Part shown: piece after piece, positions 34,622-42,819 of the stretch
Layout: every line of letters begins with the position of its first letter
How positions within the stretch are numbered: the first letter of the stretch is position 1
Assembly (NCBI RefSeq): GCF_000378045.1
Contig: NZ_KB899117.1
Coordinates: 1-59,391 of the forward strand
Direction of reading: 5' to 3'
Source of the DNA: Marinobacterium rhizophilum DSM 18822
GTDB taxonomy: Bacteria; Pseudomonadota; Gammaproteobacteria; Pseudomonadales; Balneatricaceae
DNA: 59,391 nt
The notes under the pieces: model-generated
The model's database searches: none
Seen by the model: only the letters and a program-made list of their open reading frames with translations
What the model was told of the DNA's origin: nothing
Position numbers and translations under genes: made by a program

Positions 34622-37600
34622 CTACGCACAGCTCACCACTGCATTGCCGGCCTCTTCACTGAGCTGCTGAGCACAGGCCCGGGCGGCGCCAAAATCACGC
34701 TTTCCACTGCCCAGCAGGGGGATCTCGTCCACGGCATAAATCTCGGATGGCCGCATCATCGGCGTCACCGTCTCGCTCAACCGGCTACGAACCTGCTCGG
34801 GCTTTAACTGGGCACCCGCCATCAGCAGCACCACACGTTCGCCCTTGCGGGCATCGGGCAGCGCCACCGCCAGCAGTGCGCATTCGGTACTGTCCAGGCC
34901 CGCCGCCACCGCATCCTCCACCGCCTGCAGGCTGATCATCTCGCCGCCAATCTTGGCAAAGCGCGCATAGCGATCCAGAATACTGAGAAAACCTTCCTCA
35001 TCCAGCCGGCCCTTGTCTCCGGTGTTATACCAGCGCAGACCATCCCGCTCGATAATGGCTTGGGCTGTGCGCTGCGGATCATTCAGGTAGCCGCGCATGA
35101 TCTGGGTACCACCGATCAGCACCAGCCCCGCCTCGCCGGTGGGCAGCTCATCCAGGGTTACCGGATTCACGATGCGCACCGTGGAACCCGGCAGGGCCAG
35201 GCCGACAGTGCCCGCCCGCGTGCCGGTCTGCACGGTCCACCAGCTTGTATCCAGATGATTCGGCAGGTTAACCGTGGCCACAGGCGTCGTTTCGGTGCAC
35301 CCGTACCCCTCCAGCACGGGTACATGGAAACGCGCCTCGAAGGCTTCATGTACGGCGGGATCCAGCCGTTCAGCGCCGGCCACCATCAGGCGCAGCGACT
35401 GAAACATCAGCGGATGCAGTTTTTTATTGCGCAGATAGAGCCGCATGAAGGTTGAGGTTCCACACATCAGGGTGGCTCTGAAACGCGCCACGCCCTTGCC
35501 AATGTTGACTGCATCGGTGGGATCCGGATGACAGACGACAGGTATGCCCTCGATCAGTGGCAACAGGCAGGTAACCGTCAGCCCGAAGGCATGAAACAGG
35601 GGCAGGGTTGCCATCCAGCAGTCATCGTCACGTACATTGAGTACATCACCGATCTGTTTGATATTGGAAAGAATATTCCGATGACTCAGCATGACGCCCT
35701 TGGGCGCCCCCTCGCTACCGGAGGAAAACAGTATGGCCGCCGTGTCATCAACCCGGGCATGCCTGCACAACCAGCCCTGTAACAGCATCACCGGCAGTAC
35801 TTTCACAGCCACCAGCATGGCCAGGGCTTCAAACGTGCCAATCGACGCTTTCAGGTCCTCCATGTACAGCACGGTACGCCCGACAAACAACGCCTGAGTA
35901 TCAATACCCCGGGACTCCAGGCGCACCAGAAACTGGCGCGACGTGACAATCGTTTCCAGTGCGGCCCGGTCGGCGGCCGCCAGCAGCGCCTGGGGCGACG
36001 CCGTGAAATTCAGGTTGACCAGTGTTTTTCCCGCCATCAGCGCCGCCATATTGGCGATCGCACCGGCACTGGATGTCGGCAGCAGCAACCCAATATTGGC
36101 GCCACCTGTACGCCGGAAACGCCGACTGAACAGCCCACAGGCACAGAGCAGGCGCGAATAACTCATCGGCGCGCCCCGCACGTCGCTGATCGCCCACTCC
36201 GCCGGCGCCTGGCGCGCCGTGCGGATAAAGGCCCTGGGCAGGGTCTCCAGCGTATCGGTATAGGAGTTCCAGGTATGGATCGACAGCTCGAATACACGCT
36301 TTTTAACCTGCTCGGCCGTACTGTGCAGTGGCATCGGCGCGCCAAAAGCGACAATAAGATCCCGTTTGAGTCCCTGACGGCGGCTGGCCTGCAAACGACT
36401 GCTGGAGCGCGAAAAGCGACTGCCCCATAAACCACGCAGATAAAACGGCACTATAACGGCCCCCACATCCTCGGCGAGGCTTTCACAGGCGTGCTGAAAG
36501 CCTTTCTTGAAGCTCCCCAGCTGACCGGTGTGACTGATGGAGCCCTCGGGAAACAGGCAGACTACCTTGCCGGCCTGCAGCAGTTCAGTAACCCGTGCCA
36601 GGGCCGCGCGGCTGTTACCGCCGGAAATCGGTATCACACCAAACAGGTCGAGGAAGCGACGCAGATACCAGCGTTCGTAAATGCTGCGCTCCATAACAAA
36701 GTGCACGTGGCGCGGGCAGGCCATCTGAACCATGGCCCAGTCGAGCCAGCTGATATGGTTACCCAGCAGCAACGTGCCACGCCCATCCTCGGGTATATGT
36801 TCAAACCCCAGCACCTGCAGCCGATACTTGCGCTTGAGCACCATGGCTACCATCAGGCGAATCAGCGCTTCTGGCAACGTGATAATGGCGAACAGGGCAC
36901 CGGCCACTGCCAGTATCGCCAGGCCATACAGCAACCAAAGACCGGAAATACCCGCAGACGCACACAGCACGGTCAGGCCAAGAAAACTCAGCATGGCCAC
37001 ATTCTGAATAAAATTGTTGCCTGCCAGAATGCGCCCGCTGTCGTGTCGATCGGCATTGAACTGGATCAGTGCATTGAGTGGAATGATCATCAGGGCGCCA
37101 AACAGGCCAATCATGAGAAACAGCACTGCCGAGAAACCCAGTGAGGCGGCGTGCGGCAGCAACACCAGCCCCAGCGCAACACCCGCTGCACCCAGGGGTA
37201 TGAGGCCGGTATTGATATGGTGGCGCGACAACCGCCCCGCCAGCATGGAACCGACCATAATGCCGATGCCGGCCAGCGCCATGGTGCCCTGGATCACAAA
37301 GGTGTTCTGCTCCCCGAGCGACGCCTTGGCAAAGGCCGGAAAGACCGCCAGCATCACCTGACTGATCGACCAGAACAGCGCCAGCCCGATGATCGACAGC
37401 CAGATGGGCCTGATTCTGGCGATATGGGACAGATTGGTCGCCAGGGTGCGACCACGCCGATAGGCAGACCAGTCAAACTGCAGGCTTCGATCGGTGTTCG
37501 TCAGCGCCGGCAAGCGGTGCGCCAGTACCGTTTCCAACACGGCACCCGCCACCAGAAACCAGCCCAGCGGGGCAATGTGCTGCACCACCCGTGCGGGATC

Positions 37601-38122
37601 CTGCGGCAACTGCAACAGATCAGCCAGGCGCATTTCAAACAGCAGCGAGAACACCATGATGCCCGACAGGATCGCCACCATGGTGGCCGCCTGAATCCAG
37701 CCATTGCCTTCGCTCAGACGGCTGGTGCCCACCAACTCGCGGATATAGCCGTACTTTGACGGAGAATAAAAGGCACTTTGCAGCGCCAGCACGAACGTGA
37801 GCGCGAACGCGGCAACAAACCAGCCCTGGTAGTAACACAGGGTGATGAGCAGCGTCACCAGAACCGCGCCCCAGGCGGAAAAGCGCATGACACGATGCTT
37901 GGGATATTTGTCCGAAATAAAGCCCGCCGGCGTAAACAGCATAATAAAAGGAAGCAGAATCAGCCCATTGACGATAGCGGTGAGCAGTATTTGCTGCTGA
38001 CCGTCGAAGGTCTTGAAAAGGGTATTCTGAATAATGATTTTATGGCCGAGATCGACAAAGGCATTGATAAAGGCCACCGACACGAAGGCCAGAAAGCCGC
38101 GCAGCTTGAAAAGTTCACTCAT
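34622..38122 (-). CDS. aas: LplT-PlsC-acyl-ACP synthetase fusion (Aas type)
   Basis: This 1166-residue triple fusion works in lysophospholipid repair. It has an N-terminal MFS flippase domain like LplT (about 1-400, 12 TM), a PlsC-type acyltransferase with the H(X4)D motif in GNHISWLDWAM (about 440-450), and an AMP-forming acyl ligase (SSGSEGAPKG near residue 820, then NTGDKG). It would flip lysophosphatidylethanolamine inward and re-acylate it. The start MSELFKLRGFL at 38122 overlaps the TetR stop as ATGA and has GGAGAG upstream. Such fusions are known in proteobacteria. Confidence 0.9.
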   Translation of the reverse strand: MSELFKLRGFLAFVSVAFINAFVDLGHKIIIQNTLFKTFDGQQQILLTAIVNGLILLPFIMLFTPAGFISDKYPKHRVMRFSAWGAVLVTLLITLCYYQGWFVAAFALTFVLALQSAFYSPSKYGYIRELVGTSRLSEGNGWIQAATMVAILSGIMVFSLLFEMRLADLLQLPQDPARVVQHIAPLGWFLVAGAVLETVLAHRLPALTNTDRSLQFDWSAYRRGRTLATNLSHIARIRPIWLSIIGLALFWSISQVMLAVFPAFAKASLGEQNTFVIQGTMALAGIGIMVGSMLAGRLSRHHINTGLIPLGAAGVALGLVLLPHAASLGFSAVLFLMIGLFGALMIIPLNALIQFNADRHDSGRILAGNNFIQNVAMLSFLGLTVLCASAGISGLWLLYGLAILAVAGALFAIITLPEALIRLMVAMVLKRKYRLQVLGFEHIPEDGRGTLLLGNHISWLDWAMVQMACPRHVHFVMERSIYERWYLRRFLDLFGVIPISGGNSRAALARVTELLQAGKVVCLFPEGSISHTGQLGSFKKGFQHACESLAEDVGAVIVPFYLRGLWGSRFSRSSSRLQASRRQGLKRDLIVAFGAPMPLHSTAEQVKKRVFELSIHTWNSYTDTLETLPRAFIRTARQAPAEWAISDVRGAPMSYSRLLCACGLFSRRFRRTGGANIGLLLPTSSAGAIANMAALMAGKTLVNLNFTASPQALLAAADRAALETIVTSRQFLVRLESRGIDTQALFVGRTVLYMEDLKASIGTFEALAMLVAVKVLPVMLLQGWLCRHARVDDTAAILFSSGSEGAPKGVMLSHRNILSNIKQIGDVLNVRDDDCWMATLPLFHAFGLTVTCLLPLIEGIPVVCHPDPTDAVNIGKGVARFRATLMCGTSTFMRLYLRNKKLHPLMFQSLRLMVAGAERLDPAVHEAFEARFHVPVLEGYGCTETTPVATVNLPNHLDTSWWTVQTGTRAGTVGLALPGSTVRIVNPVTLDELPTGEAGLVLIGGTQIMRGYLNDPQRTAQAIIERDGLRWYNTGDKGRLDEEGFLSILDRYARFAKIGGEMISLQAVEDAVAAGLDSTECALLAVALPDARKGERVVLLMAGAQLKPEQVRSRLSETVTPMMRPSEIYAVDEIPLLGSGKRDFGAARACAQQLSEEAGNAVVSCA

Positions 38123-38730
38123 GCCCTGCTCTCCCTGTTCAGACCCCAGCCATCGAGGTGATAATCCACCAGCGTAATCAGCATCTGCTCCTGTTTCCCC
38201 TCTGGCGGCAAAAACAGCTTGCCGCGCAACTGCAATACCGCCACCCCGTGCACGCCACACCAGAGCGTACGGGCCGTTAGCGCCAGTTCCGTGGCCGACG
38301 CATCGGGCACGAGTTCAGCCAGGCGGCGCTCAATCTGCAAAAACAGCCGTTCGATCGAATCATTTAGCCAGGCCGGCACCTGCAGCGTCTCGGGCGTACG
38401 ATGCTCAAACAGCAGACTCCAGCGCTCGGGCCAGCGGGCTGCAAACGCGACATAGCACAGCGCATAGGCCTTAAGTGCCTCACGCGGCGACTTGTCACCC
38501 AGCGCATCCAGCTGCGCCAGCAACATGGCCAGGGTGCGCGCATTGAGCTGCCAGCACAGATCATCGAAGTTGTTGAATACGGAATAGAGTGATGCCGCGG
38601 AGTATCCGATATCGGCCGCGATACGACGCGTGCTCAGCAACGCCGCACCCTGCTTGTCGAGCAGGCGCTCAGCGGCGCTCAGCGCCAGTTCGGTAAGTGC
38701 TTCACGGGAATGCTCTCGGCGCCGGGCCAT
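38119..38730 (-). CDS. TetR regulator of the aas gene
   Basis: This 203-residue TetR protein has its HTH at about 15-60 (LLDKQGAALLSTRRIAADIG, then SAASLYSVFNNFDDL) and a C-terminal WHG-like ligand domain. The start MARRREHS at 38730 has GGAGG seven bases upstream; an ATG at 38754 is less likely. It overlaps the aas gene by four bases. A 13-bp inverted repeat upstream is its probable operator. A lipid or acyl-CoA effector would fit the partner gene, but this is inference. Confidence 0.88.
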   Translation of the reverse strand: MARRREHSREALTELALSAAERLLDKQGAALLSTRRIAADIGYSAASLYSVFNNFDDLCWQLNARTLAMLLAQLDALGDKSPREALKAYALCYVAFAARWPERWSLLFEHRTPETLQVPAWLNDSIERLFLQIERRLAELVPDASATELALTARTLWCGVHGVAVLQLRGKLFLPPEGKQEQMLITLVDYHLDGWGLNRESRA

Positions 38731-38758
38731 TGAATGCCTCCGCTGATCCGTCATTTAT

Positions 38759-38803
38759 TGAACACTGTTTATTAATTCACGGAAGATTACTAAACAGTGT
38801 TCA
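38759..38803. promoter_or_regulatory. Inverted-repeat operator upstream of tetR-aas
   Basis: TGAACACTGTTTA (38759-38771) and TAAACAGTGTTCA (38791-38803) are perfect inverted copies with a 19-base spacer. Each arm contains AACA-N-TGTT, itself a small palindrome, so two TetR dimers could bind. It lies 29 bases before the TetR start. Confidence 0.65.
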
Positions 38804-39001
38804 GAATGTAAACCCCGCACCTGTGAACCCGCTGCACGGTACAGCGGCCGTGTTTGACGCAGATGGCGGCATAAGGCAACGGTAATTGAATAATCGACGC
38901 TTGATTTTAGGAGTTAAAACCCTGTATTTTTTGCCGAACCCTTCCATAATAGGCGACAGGCATTTTCGCCCCTCGCTGATACCCAATAAAACCGGACATT
39001 G

Positions 39002-39451
39002 ATGAGCAATGACAATATAACCGAGTGGCTCATGTCACTCAGCATGGAAGAACTTCTCGACCTCGATTTCAAGCTGAAGGCGGAAATCAGGCTCATGGCA
39101 CAGGAAAAGGCCGCAGAACAAGAGCGCATCGAACAGGCTCGACTGGAGCAATTGCGCCTGGACAAAGAGCGTCAGGAACGCCAGGAACAGGCTCGATTGG
39201 AGCAATTGCGCCTGGACAAGGAGCGTCAGGAACGCCAGGAACAGGAAGCCCAGCAAAGGGCCAAGGCCATGCCGGGCCCTCGCCCGCTTCCCACCAATCT
39301 CTATGCAAGTGTCGATCAGCTGGCGGCCAACCAGGGCCTGGATATCAGCGGCCTGATGAATGAAATTGCCCGCAAGGCAGCGCAGGCGCAGAAGCCCAAA
39401 ACCAAGCCCAAAACCGGCTCTGGCAACAGCTCGGGAAATGGCCGGCGCTAG
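39002..39451 (+). CDS. Coiled-coil protein with 18-residue tandem repeat
   Basis: This 149-residue protein has a short N-terminal helix (ITEWLMSLSMEELLDLDFKL), a long charged coiled coil (about 35-85) with two copies of an 18-residue unit (QARLEQLRLDKERQERQE), a proline-rich hinge (MPGPRPLPTNLY), and a lysine-rich tail (KPKTKPKTGSGN). The basic tail could bind nucleic acid or a membrane. No family is recognised. The start at 39002 has an adjacent TTG at 38999; no strong ribosome site is seen. The acidic-then-basic layout loosely recalls nucleoid-associated proteins, but that is weak. Confidence 0.75.
   Translation: MSNDNITEWLMSLSMEELLDLDFKLKAEIRLMAQEKAAEQERIEQARLEQLRLDKERQERQEQARLEQLRLDKERQERQEQEAQQRAKAMPGPRPLPTNLYASVDQLAANQGLDISGLMNEIARKAAQAQKPKTKPKTGSGNSSGNGRR
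39131..39238. repeat. 54-base in-frame tandem repeat
   Basis: Two copies (39131-39184 and 39185-39238) differ at only a few positions and encode the coiled-coil unit. Near-identical DNA suggests a recent duplication, and the copy number may vary between strains. Confidence 0.85.
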
Positions 39452-39566
39452 TCCTCTTGCTCAACATGAGCTTTTAGAGCGCCAACGCGACCTGCGTATT
39501 CGGCCAACCCGGTGAGAACCGTTTGCCGGCACGAATGACTGACACGAACGCGGGTATTTTAAAACG

Positions 39567-39596
39567 AAAAAACCGCCGTTCCACGAGGAACGACGG
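39567..39596 (-). terminator. Rho-independent terminator of the ridA-end operon
   Basis: CCGCCGTTCC (39573-39582) pairs with GGAACGACGG (39587-39596; one mismatch). On the minus strand six T follow. It lies 37 bases after the RidA stop. Confidence 0.85.
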
Positions 39597-39632
39597 GGCG
39601 CAAAACCGTATTTTCAGTTTTCAGATGCCGGG

Positions 39633-40022
39633 TTACGAGCCCCGGGTGCCAGGCACCGCCGCATAGGCGACCACTTCGACCAGCATCTCTTCGCGCGCCA
39701 GGCCCGCAATCACCATCGCTGCCCGGTTGGGATAAGGAGCTTCAAAGTACTGCGCGTAGATCTGGTTGAACACCGGCAAAAAATCTCGATCCGTCACATA
39801 GATCAGCACCTGGGTCACATCCTGCATGCCAAGGCCGGCCGCCTCAATGGTATGTTTCAGGTTATCCATCGTCTGGCGGCTCTGCGCTTCGATACCACCC
39901 TCGACAACCTGACCCGCCCTATCGATGGGAATCTGTGCGGTATAGAGGGTTCCGTTACCGATCACTGCCCATTCCAGCGGCGCCTTGGAGGCATACAAGT
40001 CGGTTTTGACAATCTGTTTCAT
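39633..40022 (-). CDS. RidA family enamine/imine deaminase
   Basis: This 129-residue YjgF/YER057c/UK114 protein hydrolyses reactive enamine/imine intermediates made by PLP enzymes or dehydrogenases. It shows GNGTLYTAQIPIDRAGQVVE near the N-terminus, the RQTMDNLKHTIEAAGLGMQD helix, the conserved Arg in NRAAMVIAGL, and a terminal VEVVAYAAV. The start at 40022 is preceded by AGGGCC. It is the last gene of the minus-strand operon ALDH, M19-like, BCCT, RidA, which suggests that an imine intermediate arises in the pathway. Which imine is unknown. Confidence 0.88.
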   Translation of the reverse strand: MKQIVKTDLYASKAPLEWAVIGNGTLYTAQIPIDRAGQVVEGGIEAQSRQTMDNLKHTIEAAGLGMQDVTQVLIYVTDRDFLPVFNQIYAQYFEAPYPNRAAMVIAGLAREEMLVEVVAYAAVPGTRGS

Positions 40023-40107
40023 AGGCCCTGGGCCTCCCAAGTCGGTGTTTCAAAAATGCATTCAGAAGGCGGCAAGCAACGACGTGAATGGCCGCCTGCA
40101 CCCGTGT

Positions 40108-41685
40108 TTAATCGATCAATTTTTGTTCTCGCGCCATCTGACGGGCGATTTTTGGCGCCGTCCACAGTGATGGCAGCAATACCAGGGACACCGGCACAGC
40201 GGTCACCACAATAAAAGACTGCAGTGCCGAAATGCCGCCCGAACCGATCGAAATCAGCAGCGCCGCCACGACACCCATCATGATGCCCCAAAACACCCGC
40301 ACCGCACTTTGCGGATGGTCCGTGCCGGTCATGACCATGGAAACCGCGTAGGTCATGGAGTCACCGGTGGTGGCGACAAAAATGATGGTCAGGATCAGGA
40401 ACAGCACCGAGATAATGAACCCCATGGGCAACTGTTCGGTGATCGCCAGCAATGCCGCCGGCAGGTTGAAACCGGTGAAGGGCTCTGAAATGACTCCCGG
40501 ATTGGCCAGCTCGAACGCCAGCCCGCTGCCACCCACAATGGTGAACCAGAAGCAGGTGATCACCGGCGCCACGACAGAGATCAGCAGCACCAGCTCACGG
40601 ATGGTACGGCCACGGGAGATGCGCGCAACGAACATGGCCATCAGCGGACCGTAGCCCAGGAACCAGCCCCAGAAGAATACCGTCCACCAATCGAGCCAGC
40701 CCGGATCAGCACGGAAGGTTGCCATCGGAATGAACTTGTCCAGGTAGATGCCAAACGCCTGCAGGAAGCCATCGAATATGAACGCCGTCGGTCCGAAGAC
40801 AAGGATGAAGGCCATCAGAATCACCGCCAGAATCACGTTGGCCCGACTGAGTATCTGAATACCTCGCGTCACGCCGCTGACCGCGGACAGCGTGTAGATC
40901 ACCATCAAGGCCACCAGAATAGTCACCTGAGTGCTGTAGGTATCCGGGATACCGAACAGTTTTTCCAGCCCGAAGCTGACCTGCAGACCGAGGAAGCCGA
41001 TAGGCCCCACAGTGCCTGCCACTACCGCCAGCACGCAGCAGGCGTCAACGAAGGTACCCAAAGGCCCTTTCATCACGTAATCACCGAACACCGGATACAG
41101 CAGGGTGCGCGGCTTAAGCGGCAGGCCCTTCTCATAGTGCAGGTACATGTAGACGATGCCGGTCAGACTGCCGAGGATCGCCCAGGCCAGGAAGCCCCAG
41201 TGCATAAAGCTCTGGGCCAGCGCATTGTACGCAGCCTGTGCGGTACCGCTTTCGTTGCCGGCGTCGGCAAACAGCGGTGGCGGCGACGTGAAGTGCGCCA
41301 TCGGCTCGGCCGCGGCCCAGAACACGCCACCACCCGCCAGCAGGGTGCACATGATGATGCAGATCCACTTGAAGGTGGAGATCTCCGGTACCCTGATGCC
41401 GCCGAGGACTACCGCACCGGTGCGACCGATCGCCAGACACAGACCGATGACAAAGGTCAGCAGCAGCAGAACCTGCCAGTAGGCACCGAACATCCTGGTC
41501 GAAGCCGCAAAGGCGCTGTTGACCCAGCCCGACATCAGCTCGATGTCATAGAGGGCAAAGATGACGAACAGCAGCAGCGCGCCGCCACTGAGAAAAAACA
41601 CCGGCAGATCGACATCTGCCAGCAGTTTGTACTTGGGGAGCGGCATATCGACGTTCGCCACCGGGGCCTGATTGTTGTTATTCAT
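40108..41685 (-). CDS. BCCT-family transporter, divergent binding site
   Basis: This 525-residue secondary transporter has 12 TM segments and is of the betaine-carnitine-choline type (FGAYWQVLLLLTFVIGLCLA; GGVFWAAAEPMAHF in the glycine-rich TM; ISRGRTIREL after TM8). By my recollection of BetP numbering, W189, W194, W371 and W373 are kept, but Y197 is L, W374 is F and W377 is Y. The aromatic box is therefore altered, and the substrate may not be a trimethylammonium compound. It lies between the M19-like gene (54-base gap) and ridA (85-base gap). Confidence 0.9.
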   Translation of the reverse strand: MNNNNQAPVANVDMPLPKYKLLADVDLPVFFLSGGALLLFVIFALYDIELMSGWVNSAFAASTRMFGAYWQVLLLLTFVIGLCLAIGRTGAVVLGGIRVPEISTFKWICIIMCTLLAGGGVFWAAAEPMAHFTSPPPLFADAGNESGTAQAAYNALAQSFMHWGFLAWAILGSLTGIVYMYLHYEKGLPLKPRTLLYPVFGDYVMKGPLGTFVDACCVLAVVAGTVGPIGFLGLQVSFGLEKLFGIPDTYSTQVTILVALMVIYTLSAVSGVTRGIQILSRANVILAVILMAFILVFGPTAFIFDGFLQAFGIYLDKFIPMATFRADPGWLDWWTVFFWGWFLGYGPLMAMFVARISRGRTIRELVLLISVVAPVITCFWFTIVGGSGLAFELANPGVISEPFTGFNLPAALLAITEQLPMGFIISVLFLILTIIFVATTGDSMTYAVSMVMTGTDHPQSAVRVFWGIMMGVVAALLISIGSGGISALQSFIVVTAVPVSLVLLPSLWTAPKIARQMAREQKLID

Positions 41686-41739
41686 GCTAGCCTCCTGAGA
41701 GATTCCCGTTACGGGAAAGGGTCACTTTTTCAGTCGGTT

Positions 41740-42729
41740 TCAGCCGCGCGGCTGCAACCCCTGATCCAGAAAATTGAGCCAGTTGAGCCCCATGATCCGC
41801 GCCACATCCTCGGCGCCGAAACCGCGCCTGAGCAGGCCGGCGGTAATGTTGGGGAAGTCGCGGCTATCGCGGAACCAGGACAGTGGCTTGGGCCACTGCG
41901 AATTGGCGGCGGAGCCTTCGCCATAGTCCATGACCTTGGACCAGCGCCCGTTACGCATCCATTCCAGCACCGACAACGGCTGGTCCTGACACAGATCGGT
42001 GCCAATGCCGATCTGCTCGACACCCATGATGTCGGCGGTGCGTGCGACCATGTCGCAGAAATCGTCCAGCGTGCAGTCCGAGCCGTTCCTGAGGTGGAAC
42101 GGGTACAGGCTGAAACCCAGCAGACCACCGGATTCGCCCAGTGCCTGCAGTACCTTGTCGGACTTGTTGCGCTTGGCGGCGTGGAAGAAATCCGGATTGG
42201 CGTGGGAGATCACGATCGGGCGCTGCGAGTACTCGATGGCCTCGAGGGTGCTGCGCTCGGCGCTGTGGGACATGTCCACAATCATGCCGACGCGGTTCAT
42301 CTCGCCGACCACCTGCCTGCCGAAGCGGGTCAGGCCACTGTCGTCCGACTCATAGCAGCCGGTCGCCAGCAGGCTCTGGTTGTTGTAGGTCAGCTGCATG
42401 ATCATGAGATTCAGTTCGCGAAACACTTCGATCAGGGCTATTTCATCCTCGATCGGCGAACAGTTCTGGGCACCAAATATAATCCCGACCTTGCCCAGTT
42501 CCTTGGCACGACGGATATCGCCGGCATGGCGCACCGGCATGATCAGGTCGCCGTGCTGCTCGAAACGCCGATTCCACTCACCCAGGCGGGTCAGGGTTTC
42601 GCGGGCGTTTTCGTGGTACACAACGGTGACATGCACCGCGGTCACACCGCCTTCTTGCAGCTGTTCAAAAATGCCGCGATCCCAGTGCGAGTACTGCAGA
42701 CCGTCGATCACTATCAGTTCGTTATGCAT
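41740..42729 (-). CDS. Peptidase M19-like protein with lost metal ligands
   Basis: This 329-residue TIM-barrel protein belongs to the membrane-dipeptidase family, PA5396-like branch. The usual HxD metal motif is replaced (IDGLQYSHWD) and the bridging glutamate is Q (GAQN); the later His (VDMSHS), His (VISHAN), Arg (RNKSD) and Asp (IGTDL) are kept. Classical dipeptidase activity is doubtful. Related Pseudomonas proteins occur with dimethylglycine catabolism genes. The start at 42729 has GGGG upstream; the frame is open to 42795. It sits in the operon between ALDH and BCCT. Confidence 0.85.
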   Translation of the reverse strand: MHNELIVIDGLQYSHWDRGIFEQLQEGGVTAVHVTVVYHENARETLTRLGEWNRRFEQHGDLIMPVRHAGDIRRAKELGKVGIIFGAQNCSPIEDEIALIEVFRELNLMIMQLTYNNQSLLATGCYESDDSGLTRFGRQVVGEMNRVGMIVDMSHSAERSTLEAIEYSQRPIVISHANPDFFHAAKRNKSDKVLQALGESGGLLGFSLYPFHLRNGSDCTLDDFCDMVARTADIMGVEQIGIGTDLCQDQPLSVLEWMRNGRWSKVMDYGEGSAANSQWPKPLSWFRDSRDFPNITAGLLRRGFGAEDVARIMGLNWLNFLDQGLQPRG

Positions 42730-42819
42730 CGGTTGGCCCCCGTAGAGACAGGTAATTAAGGGCGAGCGAACGCCAGGCGCCGAGCTGTGGGACACAGCGG
42801 CGCCCGGCTCACTGCGCGA

